Shown here one piece after another: positions 18,558-26,602 of a stretch of 64,000 nt of DNA (within the stretch, counting starts at the first letter, position 1; every line of letters begins with the position of its first letter). A program made the position numbers and the translations under genes. The notes under the pieces are model-generated. The model had not been told where the DNA came from. It saw only the letters and a program-made list of their open reading frames with translations, and made no database searches. Location: contig CANLTE010000003.1 of the NCBI GenBank assembly GCA_947493885.1, positions 372,001 to 436,000 of the forward strand, in the 5' to 3' direction. This DNA comes from an uncultured Maribacter sp. Its GTDB lineage: Bacteria > Bacteroidota > Bacteroidia > Flavobacteriales > Flavobacteriaceae.

Positions 18558-19436
18558 TTGGAAGAATCTTCGAAAATACAGCAATATCATCTTCATAAGG
18601 AGCATCCAGAAAAGCTGCAATTTGATATTTATGATTTACGAAGCTATCTAGACAAAAGTGGTTCGCATGCCACTAAACCACACTCCCATAGTTTTTATCA
18701 AATCTTATGGATTTTTAATAAAGGTGGTGTTCATTATATTGATTTTGACGAACATAGAGTTAGTGAAAATACTATGTTTTTTATTGCTAAAAATCAAATT
18801 CATTATTTTGATGATAGCGCTAAACACGAGGGTATTTTAATCCACTTTAATGAAATTTTTCTTTTACATTCAGATGTAGATATCTTTTTAAAGTATAACG
18901 TTTTTAATAATAAATCTAAACCTCTATGCTGTTTAGATAATGCATTTATTAAAATAGCAAACCACTATATTTCCATGATTAAGAGTGAATTGCCTAACCA
19001 TAAAGAGTTTGGCCATTCCAATATTATCAGAAACCTTCTAAAATCGTTATTAATTGTTTTAGAACGCTTACAAAGAGTAAATTCTGATTCCAATTTTCCA
19101 CTTACCAATCAGTATGAACTTCAGTTCTTACAATTTAGAGAGCATATTGAACAGTATTACAATACTGGATATGCTGTATCTGATTATGCTAATTTACTTC
19201 ATGTTTCACCCAAAACGCTGACCACAATAACTAAAAATATTAGCGGTAAGTCTCCTTCTGAATTAATTTCGGAACGTATTATTCTTGAAGCCCAACGATT
19301 GCTTTCATTTACATCATTGAAAATTAACGAAATTGGTTATCAATTAGGTTTTGATGATGCTTCATACTTTGTTAAGTACTTTAAAAGGCATTTAAAAAAA
19401 TCTCCTACGGACTATAGAAAAATAACCTCTATATAA
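18558..19436 (+). CDS. AraC-family transcriptional regulator
   Basis: The product is 292 residues long. The N-terminal cupin-type sensor shows the HSHSFYQILW motif common to AraC sensors with a sugar- or small-molecule-binding barrel. The C-terminal 100 residues are the double helix-turn-helix, with YAVSDYANLLHVSPKTLT and INEIGYQLGFDDASYFVKYFK. It starts at TTG (18558), 3 bases after the amine oxidase stop. No ATG lies upstream of the cupin motif in this frame. It probably controls the SDR/AhpD/oxidase genes with which it is packed. Confidence 0.88.
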   Translation: MEESSKIQQYHLHKEHPEKLQFDIYDLRSYLDKSGSHATKPHSHSFYQILWIFNKGGVHYIDFDEHRVSENTMFFIAKNQIHYFDDSAKHEGILIHFNEIFLLHSDVDIFLKYNVFNNKSKPLCCLDNAFIKIANHYISMIKSELPNHKEFGHSNIIRNLLKSLLIVLERLQRVNSDSNFPLTNQYELQFLQFREHIEQYYNTGYAVSDYANLLHVSPKTLTTITKNISGKSPSELISERIILEAQRLLSFTSLKINEIGYQLGFDDASYFVKYFKRHLKKSPTDYRKITSI

Positions 19437-19553
19437 CTGGTTAATATGCAAGCGTTTGTTAACGTTTTATAACTATAATTAGATTTTAAAAAGGTTTTAG
19501 TTGATTATTTTGCCTATTTTCCAATCTTTTAAGTTAAAAATCAACCAAAACAT

Positions 19554-20543
19554 ATGTTCTCATTCACAATTGAAGAAATTAATACCATTTTAGGAGGGGT
19601 ATTAATAGGCAACACTACCCAAAGCATAACAGGTCTTAACAAACTAAATAATGCAACCTTAAATCAAATAACATTTATTGGTAGTAAAAAATATACAAGT
19701 AAATGGCCTAAATCCAATGCTTGCGCAGTAATTGTAAATGATAATATAGATTTAGAAGCAATTGAAAACAAAGCAATTATAAAAGTTAAAAGCGCTGATT
19801 TAGCTATGGCTAAGTTATTAGATGTTTTTAGCCCTGAAAAACCAGAGTTTGAGGAAAAAATTCATTCTTCAGCCGTTATTCATGAAAGTGTTAAACTGGG
19901 CAAGAATTGTACAATAGGGGCAAACAGTTATATTGGAAAAAATGTGCAAATAGGTGATAATGTAACTATTTATCCAAACGTCAATGTTTTTGATGATTCC
20001 AAAATTGGCTCTGAAACAGTCATTTGGTCTGGTACTGTAATACGGGAACGAACTGAAATTGGGAATAATTGTATTTTTCACAGTAACGTAAGTATTGGCG
20101 CAGACGGGTTTGGATACAGACCCTCTGAAGATGGAAAATCTTTGGTAAAAGTACCGCACATTGGTAATGTTGTAATAGGTAATGCCGTTGAAGTTGGAGC
20201 TAATTCGTGTATTGACCGGGGTAAATTTGGGTCTACTGAACTTGGTGATGGCTGTAAAATTGATAATCTGGTACAAATTGGACATAATTCTGTTTTAGGT
20301 CGTTGTTGTATAATGGCAGGGAATAGTGGTTTAGCTGGCTCTGTAACACTTGGCGATGGTGTTATTATTGGAGGCAGCGCTTCAATAAATGACCATACCA
20401 CTATACACGCAGGAGCTATGGTGGGTGCAGGTTCTGGAGTTGTTAGTGATGTAGCAGCAGGTAGTTCAGTTCTTGGTTATCCAGCATGTAATTCCCGTGA
20501 TATGCTCAAACAATGGGTTGCACTTCGCAGACTTATTAAATAG
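19554..20543 (+). CDS. lpxD: UDP-3-O-acylglucosamine N-acyltransferase (LpxD)-like
   Basis: This is a lipid A biosynthesis acyltransferase that adds the second 3-hydroxyacyl chain to UDP-3-O-acylglucosamine. The N-terminal 95 residues form the UDP-sugar-binding domain. A left-handed beta helix of hexapeptide repeats follows (IGANSYIGKNVQIGDNVTI and onwards), with the conserved motifs FHSNVSIGADGFGY and VQIGHNSVLG that hold the catalytic His. At 329 residues it is the usual length. Flavobacteria commonly have another LpxD in the fabZ/lpxA cluster, so this stand-alone copy could be a paralogue with altered chain specificity. Confidence 0.85.
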   Translation: MFSFTIEEINTILGGVLIGNTTQSITGLNKLNNATLNQITFIGSKKYTSKWPKSNACAVIVNDNIDLEAIENKAIIKVKSADLAMAKLLDVFSPEKPEFEEKIHSSAVIHESVKLGKNCTIGANSYIGKNVQIGDNVTIYPNVNVFDDSKIGSETVIWSGTVIRERTEIGNNCIFHSNVSIGADGFGYRPSEDGKSLVKVPHIGNVVIGNAVEVGANSCIDRGKFGSTELGDGCKIDNLVQIGHNSVLGRCCIMAGNSGLAGSVTLGDGVIIGGSASINDHTTIHAGAMVGAGSGVVSDVAAGSSVLGYPACNSRDMLKQWVALRRLIK

Positions 20544-20588
20544 CGTTTTATATTTCTATCTAAAACAATCTAACATTTTAAATGTAGC

Positions 20589-20596
20589 TATCTTTG
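20589..20596 (+). promoter_or_regulatory. -7 box of the DEAD-box helicase gene
   Basis: TATCTTTG at 20589-20596 matches TAnnTTTG and lies 14 bases before the ATG at 20611. Confidence 0.5.
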
Positions 20597-20610
20597 CCAA
20601 AATTGGTATT

Positions 20611-21969
20611 ATGCAATCTTTTGAAGAATTTAAAATTTCTACTCCTTTACGAAATGCTATTAACGATTTAGGGTTTGAAAAACCTACTCCAATACAGGCA
20701 AAATCTTTTTCCTCAGTATTATCTGGACAAGATGTTATAGGTATTGCTCAAACAGGTACGGGAAAGACTTTTGCGTATATGCTACCTATTCTTCAAATGC
20801 TCCCTTTTTCAAAAGAAAAGCACCCAAGGGTACTTGTTTTAGTTCCTACACGAGAGCTTGTTTTACAAGTGGTAGAAGAAATTGAAAAGTTTGGGAAGTA
20901 CCGCAATGATAGAGTTATTGGTGTTTATGGAGGTACGAACATGAATCGTCAAAAAGAGGCACTCGCTGAAGGTGCAGACATTATTGTGGCAACTCCTGGG
21001 CGTTTGTATGATTTGGTTTTAAGTGGAGCACTTCAATTAAAACTCATTAAAAAATTGGTTATTGATGAAGTTGATGTAATGTTAGATCTTGGGTTTAGAT
21101 TTCAACTTAATAATATTTTTGAACTGCTACCAAAAAAACGTCAAAACATAATGTTTTCGGCTACTATGACGGACGAAATCGAAAATTTAATTAAAGATTT
21201 TTTCGTCGGCACAAAAAAAGTTTCAGTGGCTGTAAGTGGTACACCACTAAATAATATAGCACAATCGTGCTACGCTGTTCCAAATTTTCATACCAAAGTA
21301 AATTTGCTAAAACACTTAATAAAAGACGCCGACACCTATAAAAAAGTGCTGGTATTTATTTCAAATAAAAAAAATGCAGATTTATTATTCAGTCTTTTGG
21401 AAGAATTGTATAGTGAGGAAATATGTGTTATTCATTCTAATAAAACTCAGAATTATAGAATACGTTCTATTCGGCAGTTTGATGAGGGTAAAAATCGAAT
21501 TTTAGTAACCACAGATGTTATGGCTCGTGGTTTAGATTTAGATAAAATATCTCATGCTGTAAATTTTGATACTCCATCGTTTCCTGAAAACTACATGCAT
21601 CGTATTGGACGTACGGGTAGGGCAGAGGAGCAAGGTTCTTCGCTTTTGTTTTATACAGAGAAGGAAACTGAGGCAAAAGAAGCTATAGAGTCGCTCATGA
21701 AAATGAGTATCCCTGAAATTGAATTCCCTAGTGAGGTAGAAATCTCCGACCAACTTATTCCAGAAGAACGTCCAAGAATAATGGAAAGTAATAACCTAGC
21801 TAAAGAATTAAGGGACGAAAATAGAGGGGCAAGTTTCCATGAGAAAAAAGAAAAAAATAAAAAGACAAATCAGGGAGGCTCTTACAGAAGAACAGTGGGT
21901 AAAAAGTATAAAAAAGCGAAAACTAAGGGAGATAAAAATTATAACAAGCGAAATAAAAAACGAAATTAA
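20611..21969 (+). CDS. DEAD-box RNA helicase
   Basis: This ATP-dependent RNA helicase is 452 residues long, with the start set at the ATG at 20611 (MQSFEEFKIS). The same frame is open further upstream but overlaps lpxD. Motifs in order are Q motif (FEKPTPIQA), AQTGTGKT, PTRELVLQV, TPGRL, DEVD in place of DEAD, SAT, and HRIGRTGRAEEQG. The last 70 residues form a Lys/Arg/Asn-rich tail typical of RNA-binding helicases in ribosome assembly or mRNA decay. The DEVD variant keeps both acidic ATPase residues, so activity should be retained. Confidence 0.92.
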   Translation: MQSFEEFKISTPLRNAINDLGFEKPTPIQAKSFSSVLSGQDVIGIAQTGTGKTFAYMLPILQMLPFSKEKHPRVLVLVPTRELVLQVVEEIEKFGKYRNDRVIGVYGGTNMNRQKEALAEGADIIVATPGRLYDLVLSGALQLKLIKKLVIDEVDVMLDLGFRFQLNNIFELLPKKRQNIMFSATMTDEIENLIKDFFVGTKKVSVAVSGTPLNNIAQSCYAVPNFHTKVNLLKHLIKDADTYKKVLVFISNKKNADLLFSLLEELYSEEICVIHSNKTQNYRIRSIRQFDEGKNRILVTTDVMARGLDLDKISHAVNFDTPSFPENYMHRIGRTGRAEEQGSSLLFYTEKETEAKEAIESLMKMSIPEIEFPSEVEISDQLIPEERPRIMESNNLAKELRDENRGASFHEKKEKNKKTNQGGSYRRTVGKKYKKAKTKGDKNYNKRNKKRN

Positions 21970-22348
21970 AAAAATATAAAACAATCCTTTATGTTTCATA
22001 AAATACTCTTTATTAAAAAAAATAATTTTATCCTCGGTTTTTAAAAAAAATGTATTTCATTTGTAATTGAAAAGCTTTTCATAAAATAGCTTTTAGCTGA
22101 ACAAATTGAAACCTGTTTATAAATTCGGGCTTTTGAAAATTAGGAAGTCATATTCAAAAGCAGCTCAACGATTGAGTAACCGAAATTTAGAGCTAACTTC
22201 CGTATATAAACTTACATCTACGTTTTTATATCAACACTTTTTTTTAAAAGTGCCATTTCAAATTATGATTTAATAGTTGCCATTATTACCTAATTAGAGA
22301 CATTTCGTCCTTTCTAGTTTTTAATGTTTACAACTAATTGAGTTATAA
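21970..22348 (+). other. 379-base leader region before the arginine decarboxylase gene
   Basis: It holds no gene. The centre (22120-22201) folds into a compact three-way junction with a pseudoknot, listed separately. At 22235-22252 CACTTTT and AAAAGTG form a short hairpin with a TTTT loop. A possible promoter, TTTG at 22060 with TAGCTTTT at 22087, is off consensus in both spacing and sequence. Confidence 0.5.
22120..22201 (+). ncRNA. Candidate structured leader RNA upstream of the polyamine operon
   Basis: Four nested pairings are visible. P1 pairs 22120-22128 with 22180-22189 (9 pairs, one bulged A). P2 pairs GCTTTTGAA (22129-22137) with TTCAAAAGC (22153-22161). P3 pairs CTCAA (22164-22168) with TTGAG (22172-22176) around a CGA loop, extendable by one G-T pair. 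The 15-base P2 loop contains GGAAGT (22143-22148), which can pair with ACTTCC (22196-22201) just after P1. Such a three-way junction with a loop-tail pseudoknot resembles riboswitch or ribozyme architecture, but I could not match it to a named class. The ATG of the decarboxylase is 147 bases downstream. Direction is inferred from the G-T pair and the downstream gene. Confidence 0.5.
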
Positions 22349-23746
22349 ATGAATACTAAATATATTGATTTAATTAATCAAACTTTTGATTTTCCACAGG
22401 AGGAATTTTCCCTTGAAGAAGATTATCTGCGTTTTCATAACATTAACGTAATGGAACTTGTAGAAAAGTATGGTTCTCCGCTAAAATTTACCTACTTACC
22501 ACAAATTAGCAAAAACATACATAAGGTAAAAAATTGGTTTAAAAGTGCATTTGAGAAAAACAATTATAATGCTAAATATTATTATTGTTACTGTACTAAA
22601 AGTTCTCATTTTAAATACGTTTTAAACGAAGCGCTAAAAAACGATGTCCATATTGAAACCTCTTCGGCGTTTGATATTGACATTGTTACCAATTTAAAAA
22701 GGGAAGGGAAAATATCAGACGAAACTTATATAATAAGTAATGGTTTTAAAAGAGACGAATACATTACTAAAATCACAGAATTAATTAATAGCGGTCATAA
22801 AAACTGCATTCCCATAATAGACAATTATGAAGAAATAAATTTATTATCAAGTAAAATTATTTCTTCATATGATATAGGTATTCGTATTGCTTCTGAGGAA
22901 GAACCAAAATTTGAGTTTTACACCTCTCGTCTCGGTATTGGATATAAAAATATACTACCTTTTTATAACAAACAAATAAAGGAAAACAGTAAAGTTACCC
23001 TTAAAATGTTGCATTTTTTTATAAACACAGGAATAAAGGATAATGCTTATTACTGGAATGAACTTCAGAAATGTTTAAAGGTATATGTAAGTTTAAAAAA
23101 GGTATGTCCTACTTTAAATAGCCTAAATATTGGAGGTGGATTTCCTGTTAAAAATTCTTTAGGATTTAATTTTGATTATGAATATATGGTTGAAGAAATC
23201 ATAAATCAAATTAAAATAACATGTACCGAAGAAGGCGTTGACGTACCTAATATTTTTACTGAATTTGGAAGTTACACTGTTGGAGAAAGTGGTGGAGCAG
23301 TATATGAAGTACTTTATCAAAAGCAACAGAATGATAGGGAAAAGTGGAACATGATTAACTCATCATTTATTACAACCTTACCAGATACTTGGGCAATAAA
23401 TAAACGCTTTGTAATGCTTCCAGTTAACCGTTGGAATGATACTTATGAAAGAGTTTTACTTGGAGGTTTAACATGTGATAGTGATGATTACTATAATAGC
23501 GAGCAACATATAAACGCTATTTATTTACCTAAATACAATCAAAATAAGCCATTGTACATTGGTTTTTTTAATATAGGCGCTTACCAAGAAACAATAGGAG
23601 GTTATGGAGGGCTTCAGCACTGCTTAATACCAAATCCTAAACATATTTTAATAAATATAGACGAAAACGGGAATGTAATAACTGAGTTATTTAGTGAACA
23701 GCAAAAAAGTGAAGAATTACTTAAAATTTTAGGCTATGAAAACTAG
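22349..23746 (+). CDS. speA: Arginine decarboxylase, alanine-racemase-fold (biosynthetic)
   Basis: This PLP enzyme converts arginine to agmatine and CO2. Group IV decarboxylases bind PLP through a Lys in a Y-x-x-K motif, seen here as YCYCTKSSH (Lys84). Further marks are the glycine-rich NIGGGFPVK phosphate site, FTEFGSYTVGESGG, and the C-terminal LGGLTCDSDDYY region with its catalytic Cys-Asp. At 465 residues it is the compact Bacteroidetes form, much shorter than the E. coli SpeA (about 660). It overlaps the agmatinase gene by 11 bases, and a deoxyhypusine-synthase-like gene follows, so it begins a polyamine operon. Confidence 0.9.
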   Translation: MNTKYIDLINQTFDFPQEEFSLEEDYLRFHNINVMELVEKYGSPLKFTYLPQISKNIHKVKNWFKSAFEKNNYNAKYYYCYCTKSSHFKYVLNEALKNDVHIETSSAFDIDIVTNLKREGKISDETYIISNGFKRDEYITKITELINSGHKNCIPIIDNYEEINLLSSKIISSYDIGIRIASEEEPKFEFYTSRLGIGYKNILPFYNKQIKENSKVTLKMLHFFINTGIKDNAYYWNELQKCLKVYVSLKKVCPTLNSLNIGGGFPVKNSLGFNFDYEYMVEEIINQIKITCTEEGVDVPNIFTEFGSYTVGESGGAVYEVLYQKQQNDREKWNMINSSFITTLPDTWAINKRFVMLPVNRWNDTYERVLLGGLTCDSDDYYNSEQHINAIYLPKYNQNKPLYIGFFNIGAYQETIGGYGGLQHCLIPNPKHILINIDENGNVITELFSEQQKSEELLKILGYEN

Positions 23747-24668
23747 AACCTACGCAGGTATTCCAGAAGAATACTCCAAGCTGGAAAAAGCAAAAATTGT
23801 ACTAATACCAGTTCCATTTGACGGAACAAGCACTTGGCAAAAAGGGGCAGATAAAGGTCCAGATGCATTTTTGGAGGCGTCGGAAAACATGGAACTTTAT
23901 GACATAGAAACCAACTCAGAAGTTTATAAACATGGTGTCTATTTAACCAATCCAATTGCAGAAAGTGCAACACCAGAGTCAGTAATTAATACTGTTCATG
24001 AAATAACCAAAAAATATATAAAACGTAATAAGTTTGTTACTTTAGTAGGTGGAGAACATTCTATTTCAATTGGTTCAATAAGAGCGTTTAACGAATGTTA
24101 TAACAATTTAACCGTTCTTCACATAGATGCTCATGCGGATTTAAGAGCTTCTTATCAAGGTTCTTCTTTTAACCATGCTTGTGCAGCTTATGAAGCTAGT
24201 TCAACAACAAATTTGATTCAGGTTGGGATACGTTCAATGGATGCCATTGAAAAAACTGTGATGGATCAAAACAAAACGTTTTTTGCCCATGATATGGTGG
24301 AAGATGATTCTTGGGTTGACTCAGCCATAGACTTAATGACGGAAAATGTTTTCATAACTTTTGATTTAGATGCTTTAGACCCTTCTATTTTACCAAGTAC
24401 AGGAACACCAGAACCTGGAGGATTGTTTTGGTATGAAACCTTGTCTTTTTTAAAAAAGGTTTTTGAAGAAAAAAATGTTGTAGGTTTTGACATTGTTGAG
24501 CTTTGCCCAAACGAAAATGATAAATCTTCCAATTTTTTAGCAGCAAAATTGTATTATAAAATGCTGAGTTATAAATTTAAAAGGGGGTATTTAAAGGGGA
24601 CTTTTGATAACGATTATAGCCCTGTACTTCCTCATAAAACAACCAAAAAATTTAATGATGATGAGTAA
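23736..24668 (+). CDS. speB: Agmatinase (ureohydrolase family)
   Basis: This is a dinuclear manganese ureohydrolase that splits agmatine into putrescine and urea. The three metal-binding signatures of the family are present: GGEHS, HIDAHADLR and TFDLDALDPS, with STGTPEPGG after the last as in agmatinases. At 310 residues it has the normal length. Its start overlaps the arginine decarboxylase end and its stop overlaps the start codons of the next gene. The three are therefore translationally coupled and form arginine to agmatine to putrescine to a further product. Confidence 0.92.
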   Translation: MKTRTYAGIPEEYSKLEKAKIVLIPVPFDGTSTWQKGADKGPDAFLEASENMELYDIETNSEVYKHGVYLTNPIAESATPESVINTVHEITKKYIKRNKFVTLVGGEHSISIGSIRAFNECYNNLTVLHIDAHADLRASYQGSSFNHACAAYEASSTTNLIQVGIRSMDAIEKTVMDQNKTFFAHDMVEDDSWVDSAIDLMTENVFITFDLDALDPSILPSTGTPEPGGLFWYETLSFLKKVFEEKNVVGFDIVELCPNENDKSSNFLAAKLYYKMLSYKFKRGYLKGTFDNDYSPVLPHKTTKKFNDDE

Positions 24669-25635
24669 TAAAGGTTCTATTTCTAACTTTATAGAAAAGT
24701 ATTATTTACATTTTAATGCGGCAACGGTTGTTGATGCCGCTAAAGCTTATGAACATCAGATAAACAAAGGAGCCAAAATGCTAGTTTCTTTAGCGGGGGC
24801 TATGAGTACTGCCGAATTAGGGAAAATATTCGCTGAAATGATAAGACAAAATAAAGTTCAAATTATTTCTTGTACAGGAGCTAACCTTGAGGAGGATATT
24901 ATGAATCTGGTTGCGCACTCGTATTACAAACGTGTTCCTAATTATAGAGATTTAACACCTCAGCAAGAATGGGATTTACTTGAAAACGGACTTAATAGAG
25001 TTACTGATACTTGCATTCCAGAGGAAGAAGCTTTTAGAAGATTACAACAACATATTTATAAAATATGGAAAGAGGCTGACAATAGAGGTGAACGTTACCT
25101 TCCTCATGAGTTTATGTATAAAATGTTGCTTTCAGGAGTTTTAGAAGAGTATTACCAAATAGATTTGAAAGATTCGTGGATGTATGCTGCTGCAGAAAAG
25201 AATTTGCCTATGGTAGTTCCCGGTTGGGAAGATAGTACAATGGGAAATATTTTTGCCAGTTATGTTCTTAAAGGAGAACTTAAATCAAGTACCGTAAAAT
25301 CTGGAATAGAGTATATGACCTTTTTGGCAAACTGGTACACGGAAAATTCTGAGAACGGAATTGGTTTTTTTCAAATAGGTGGTGGTATTGCAGGAGATTT
25401 TCCTATATGTGTTGTACCAATGTTGTATCAAGATATGGAAAGAACGAATACGCCTTTTTGGAGTTATTTTTGCCAGATTAGTGATTCTACAACCAGTTAT
25501 GGTTCATATTCTGGAGCCGTTCCTAATGAAAAAATCACATGGGGGAAACTAGATATTAATACCCCAAAGTTTATAATAGAAAGTGATGCGACAATTGTTG
25601 CTCCACTAATATTTGCCTATTTATTAAACATGTAA
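24661..25635 (+). CDS. Deoxyhypusine synthase-like protein, probable homospermidine synthase
   Basis: The protein is homologous to eukaryotic deoxyhypusine synthase. The NAD- and polyamine-binding features are visible: LVSLAGAMSTAELG, SCTGANLEEDI, FFQIGGGIAGDFPI, and the motif ITWGKLD whose Lys (296 from this start) aligns with the catalytic Lys329 of human DHS. Bacteria lack eIF5A, so protein modification is unlikely. Several bacterial and plant DHS relatives are homospermidine synthases, joining two aminobutyl units. Three consecutive ATGs (24655, 24658, 24661) overlap the agmatinase stop, and the last is chosen arbitrarily. The position right after a putrescine-producing pair supports the function. 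Confidence 0.85.
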   Translation: MSNKGSISNFIEKYYLHFNAATVVDAAKAYEHQINKGAKMLVSLAGAMSTAELGKIFAEMIRQNKVQIISCTGANLEEDIMNLVAHSYYKRVPNYRDLTPQQEWDLLENGLNRVTDTCIPEEEAFRRLQQHIYKIWKEADNRGERYLPHEFMYKMLLSGVLEEYYQIDLKDSWMYAAAEKNLPMVVPGWEDSTMGNIFASYVLKGELKSSTVKSGIEYMTFLANWYTENSENGIGFFQIGGGIAGDFPICVVPMLYQDMERTNTPFWSYFCQISDSTTSYGSYSGAVPNEKITWGKLDINTPKFIIESDATIVAPLIFAYLLNM

Positions 25636-25641
25636 GAAAAT

Positions 25642-25917
25642 ATGAATCGAGTAATTGTTGATTATCAGAAGTTAAATAATAAAATATTAAACCTGCTGGT
25701 AGAAAAATTTCCAGATGGATATGATGATGATGACATTATTTCTTTTAGAAATAGCAAAAATGAAGTAGTTGAAACTGTAGAGGTTCGTACTGATGATACT
25801 ATTTATCTTGTTAAAATTGGTACTCGCTTAACAAAAGCAATGGAGCGCTTTACCTTTGAAGATTATGATGAGAATATTGATAATCAAGATTTACGAGGTG
25901 ATGATACCGGATTATAG
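25642..25917 (+). CDS. Small acidic conserved hypothetical protein
   Basis: The 91-residue product is strongly acidic, with Asp/Glu clusters near residues 26-32 and over the last 25 residues. It begins 6 bases after the DHS-like gene on the same strand, so it belongs to the polyamine operon by position. It contains no motif that I recognise, no signal peptide and no membrane segment. Its 3' end overlaps the convergent pseudouridine synthase gene by 34 bases. Binding of a cationic partner would fit its charge, but that is speculation. Confidence 0.65.
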   Translation: MNRVIVDYQKLNNKILNLLVEKFPDGYDDDDIISFRNSKNEVVETVEVRTDDTIYLVKIGTRLTKAMERFTFEDYDENIDNQDLRGDDTGL

Positions 25918-26489
25918 GTAATTTTCATTACCATGCCAGGTTGCAAATCGTTTAAACAAATATTTCCTACTCGTACACGAACCAATCGCAATGTTGGAAA
26001 ACCCACCGCAGCTGTCATTTTTCGTACCTGTCTAAATTTGCCTTCGGTTATGGTAATGCTAATCCATGAATTTGGCCTGTGCCTATTCAACCGTATTTTT
26101 GAATCGGGTAGGGGTAAGTCTGGTTCTTCTTTCAACCTATTAACTCTACAAGGTTTTGTAACATACTTTTTTCCAAAAACACCAATCTCCACACCCTTTT
26201 CAAGTTGAAAAATAGCGTCATTAGTTATTGCGCCATCCAATTGTGCATAATATTCTTTTTCAATTCCAGCCCTATTAATAGTATCACTTAGTTTACCATT
26301 ATTGGTAAGAAACAATAAACCTTCAGACTTTTCATCTAATCTGCCAACGGGCATAATTCCTTCTGGAAAATCATACAACTCCCCTAAAAATTGTTTTTTA
26401 CGTTTTTCTTTGGCGGTATTAGATATAAACTGACTTAATACTCCAAACGGTTTGTATAGTTTATATAAAATGTCGTCGTCTTGTTTCAT
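25884..26489 (-). CDS. RNA pseudouridine synthase, RsuA/RluB/E/F family
   Basis: This enzyme isomerises a uridine in rRNA to pseudouridine. The catalytic signature is GRLDEKSEGLLFLTNNG with Asp52 as the nucleophile, and the C-terminal part has EGKFRQVRKM, which is characteristic of the RsuA/RluE branch. At 201 residues it lacks an S4 RNA-binding domain, as in E. coli RluE. The exact target site cannot be deduced. It ends inside the 3' part of the small acidic protein gene on the other strand (34-base convergent overlap). Confidence 0.9.
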   Translation of the reverse strand: MKQDDDILYKLYKPFGVLSQFISNTAKEKRKKQFLGELYDFPEGIMPVGRLDEKSEGLLFLTNNGKLSDTINRAGIEKEYYAQLDGAITNDAIFQLEKGVEIGVFGKKYVTKPCRVNRLKEEPDLPLPDSKIRLNRHRPNSWISITITEGKFRQVRKMTAAVGFPTLRLVRVRVGNICLNDLQPGMVMKITYNPVSSPRKS

Positions 26490-26552
26490 TTAAATCAATA
26501 CAAATTTGGCTATTTTAATTTAGAATAAACATTTGTTATTTAAATTAGAATA

Positions 26553-26583
26553 CTATAACAATATAATGCCCTTATTGTTATAG
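26553..26583 (+). promoter_or_regulatory. Operator-like inverted repeat upstream of the CE2 esterase
   Basis: CTATAACAAT (26553-26562) and ATTGTTATAG (26574-26583) are perfect inverted copies with an 11-base spacer, centred 35 bases before the ATG at 26603. A dimeric repressor site fits the spacing. No Bacteroidetes -7 box is evident between the arms. Confidence 0.4.
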
Positions 26584-26602
26584 GTTTACAAAAAGAAGTA
26601 TT

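Noticed and set aside
20473-20610. A longer N-terminus for the DEAD-box helicase
   Set aside because: It would overlap the end of lpxD, and the usual start MQSFEEF with a -7 box just upstream is at 20611.
22120-22201. The structured leader as a hammerhead ribozyme or tRNA-like element
   Set aside because: A GAAA sequence occurs at the closing stem, but the CUGANGA core is absent. No acceptor/T-arm pattern of a tRNA is present.
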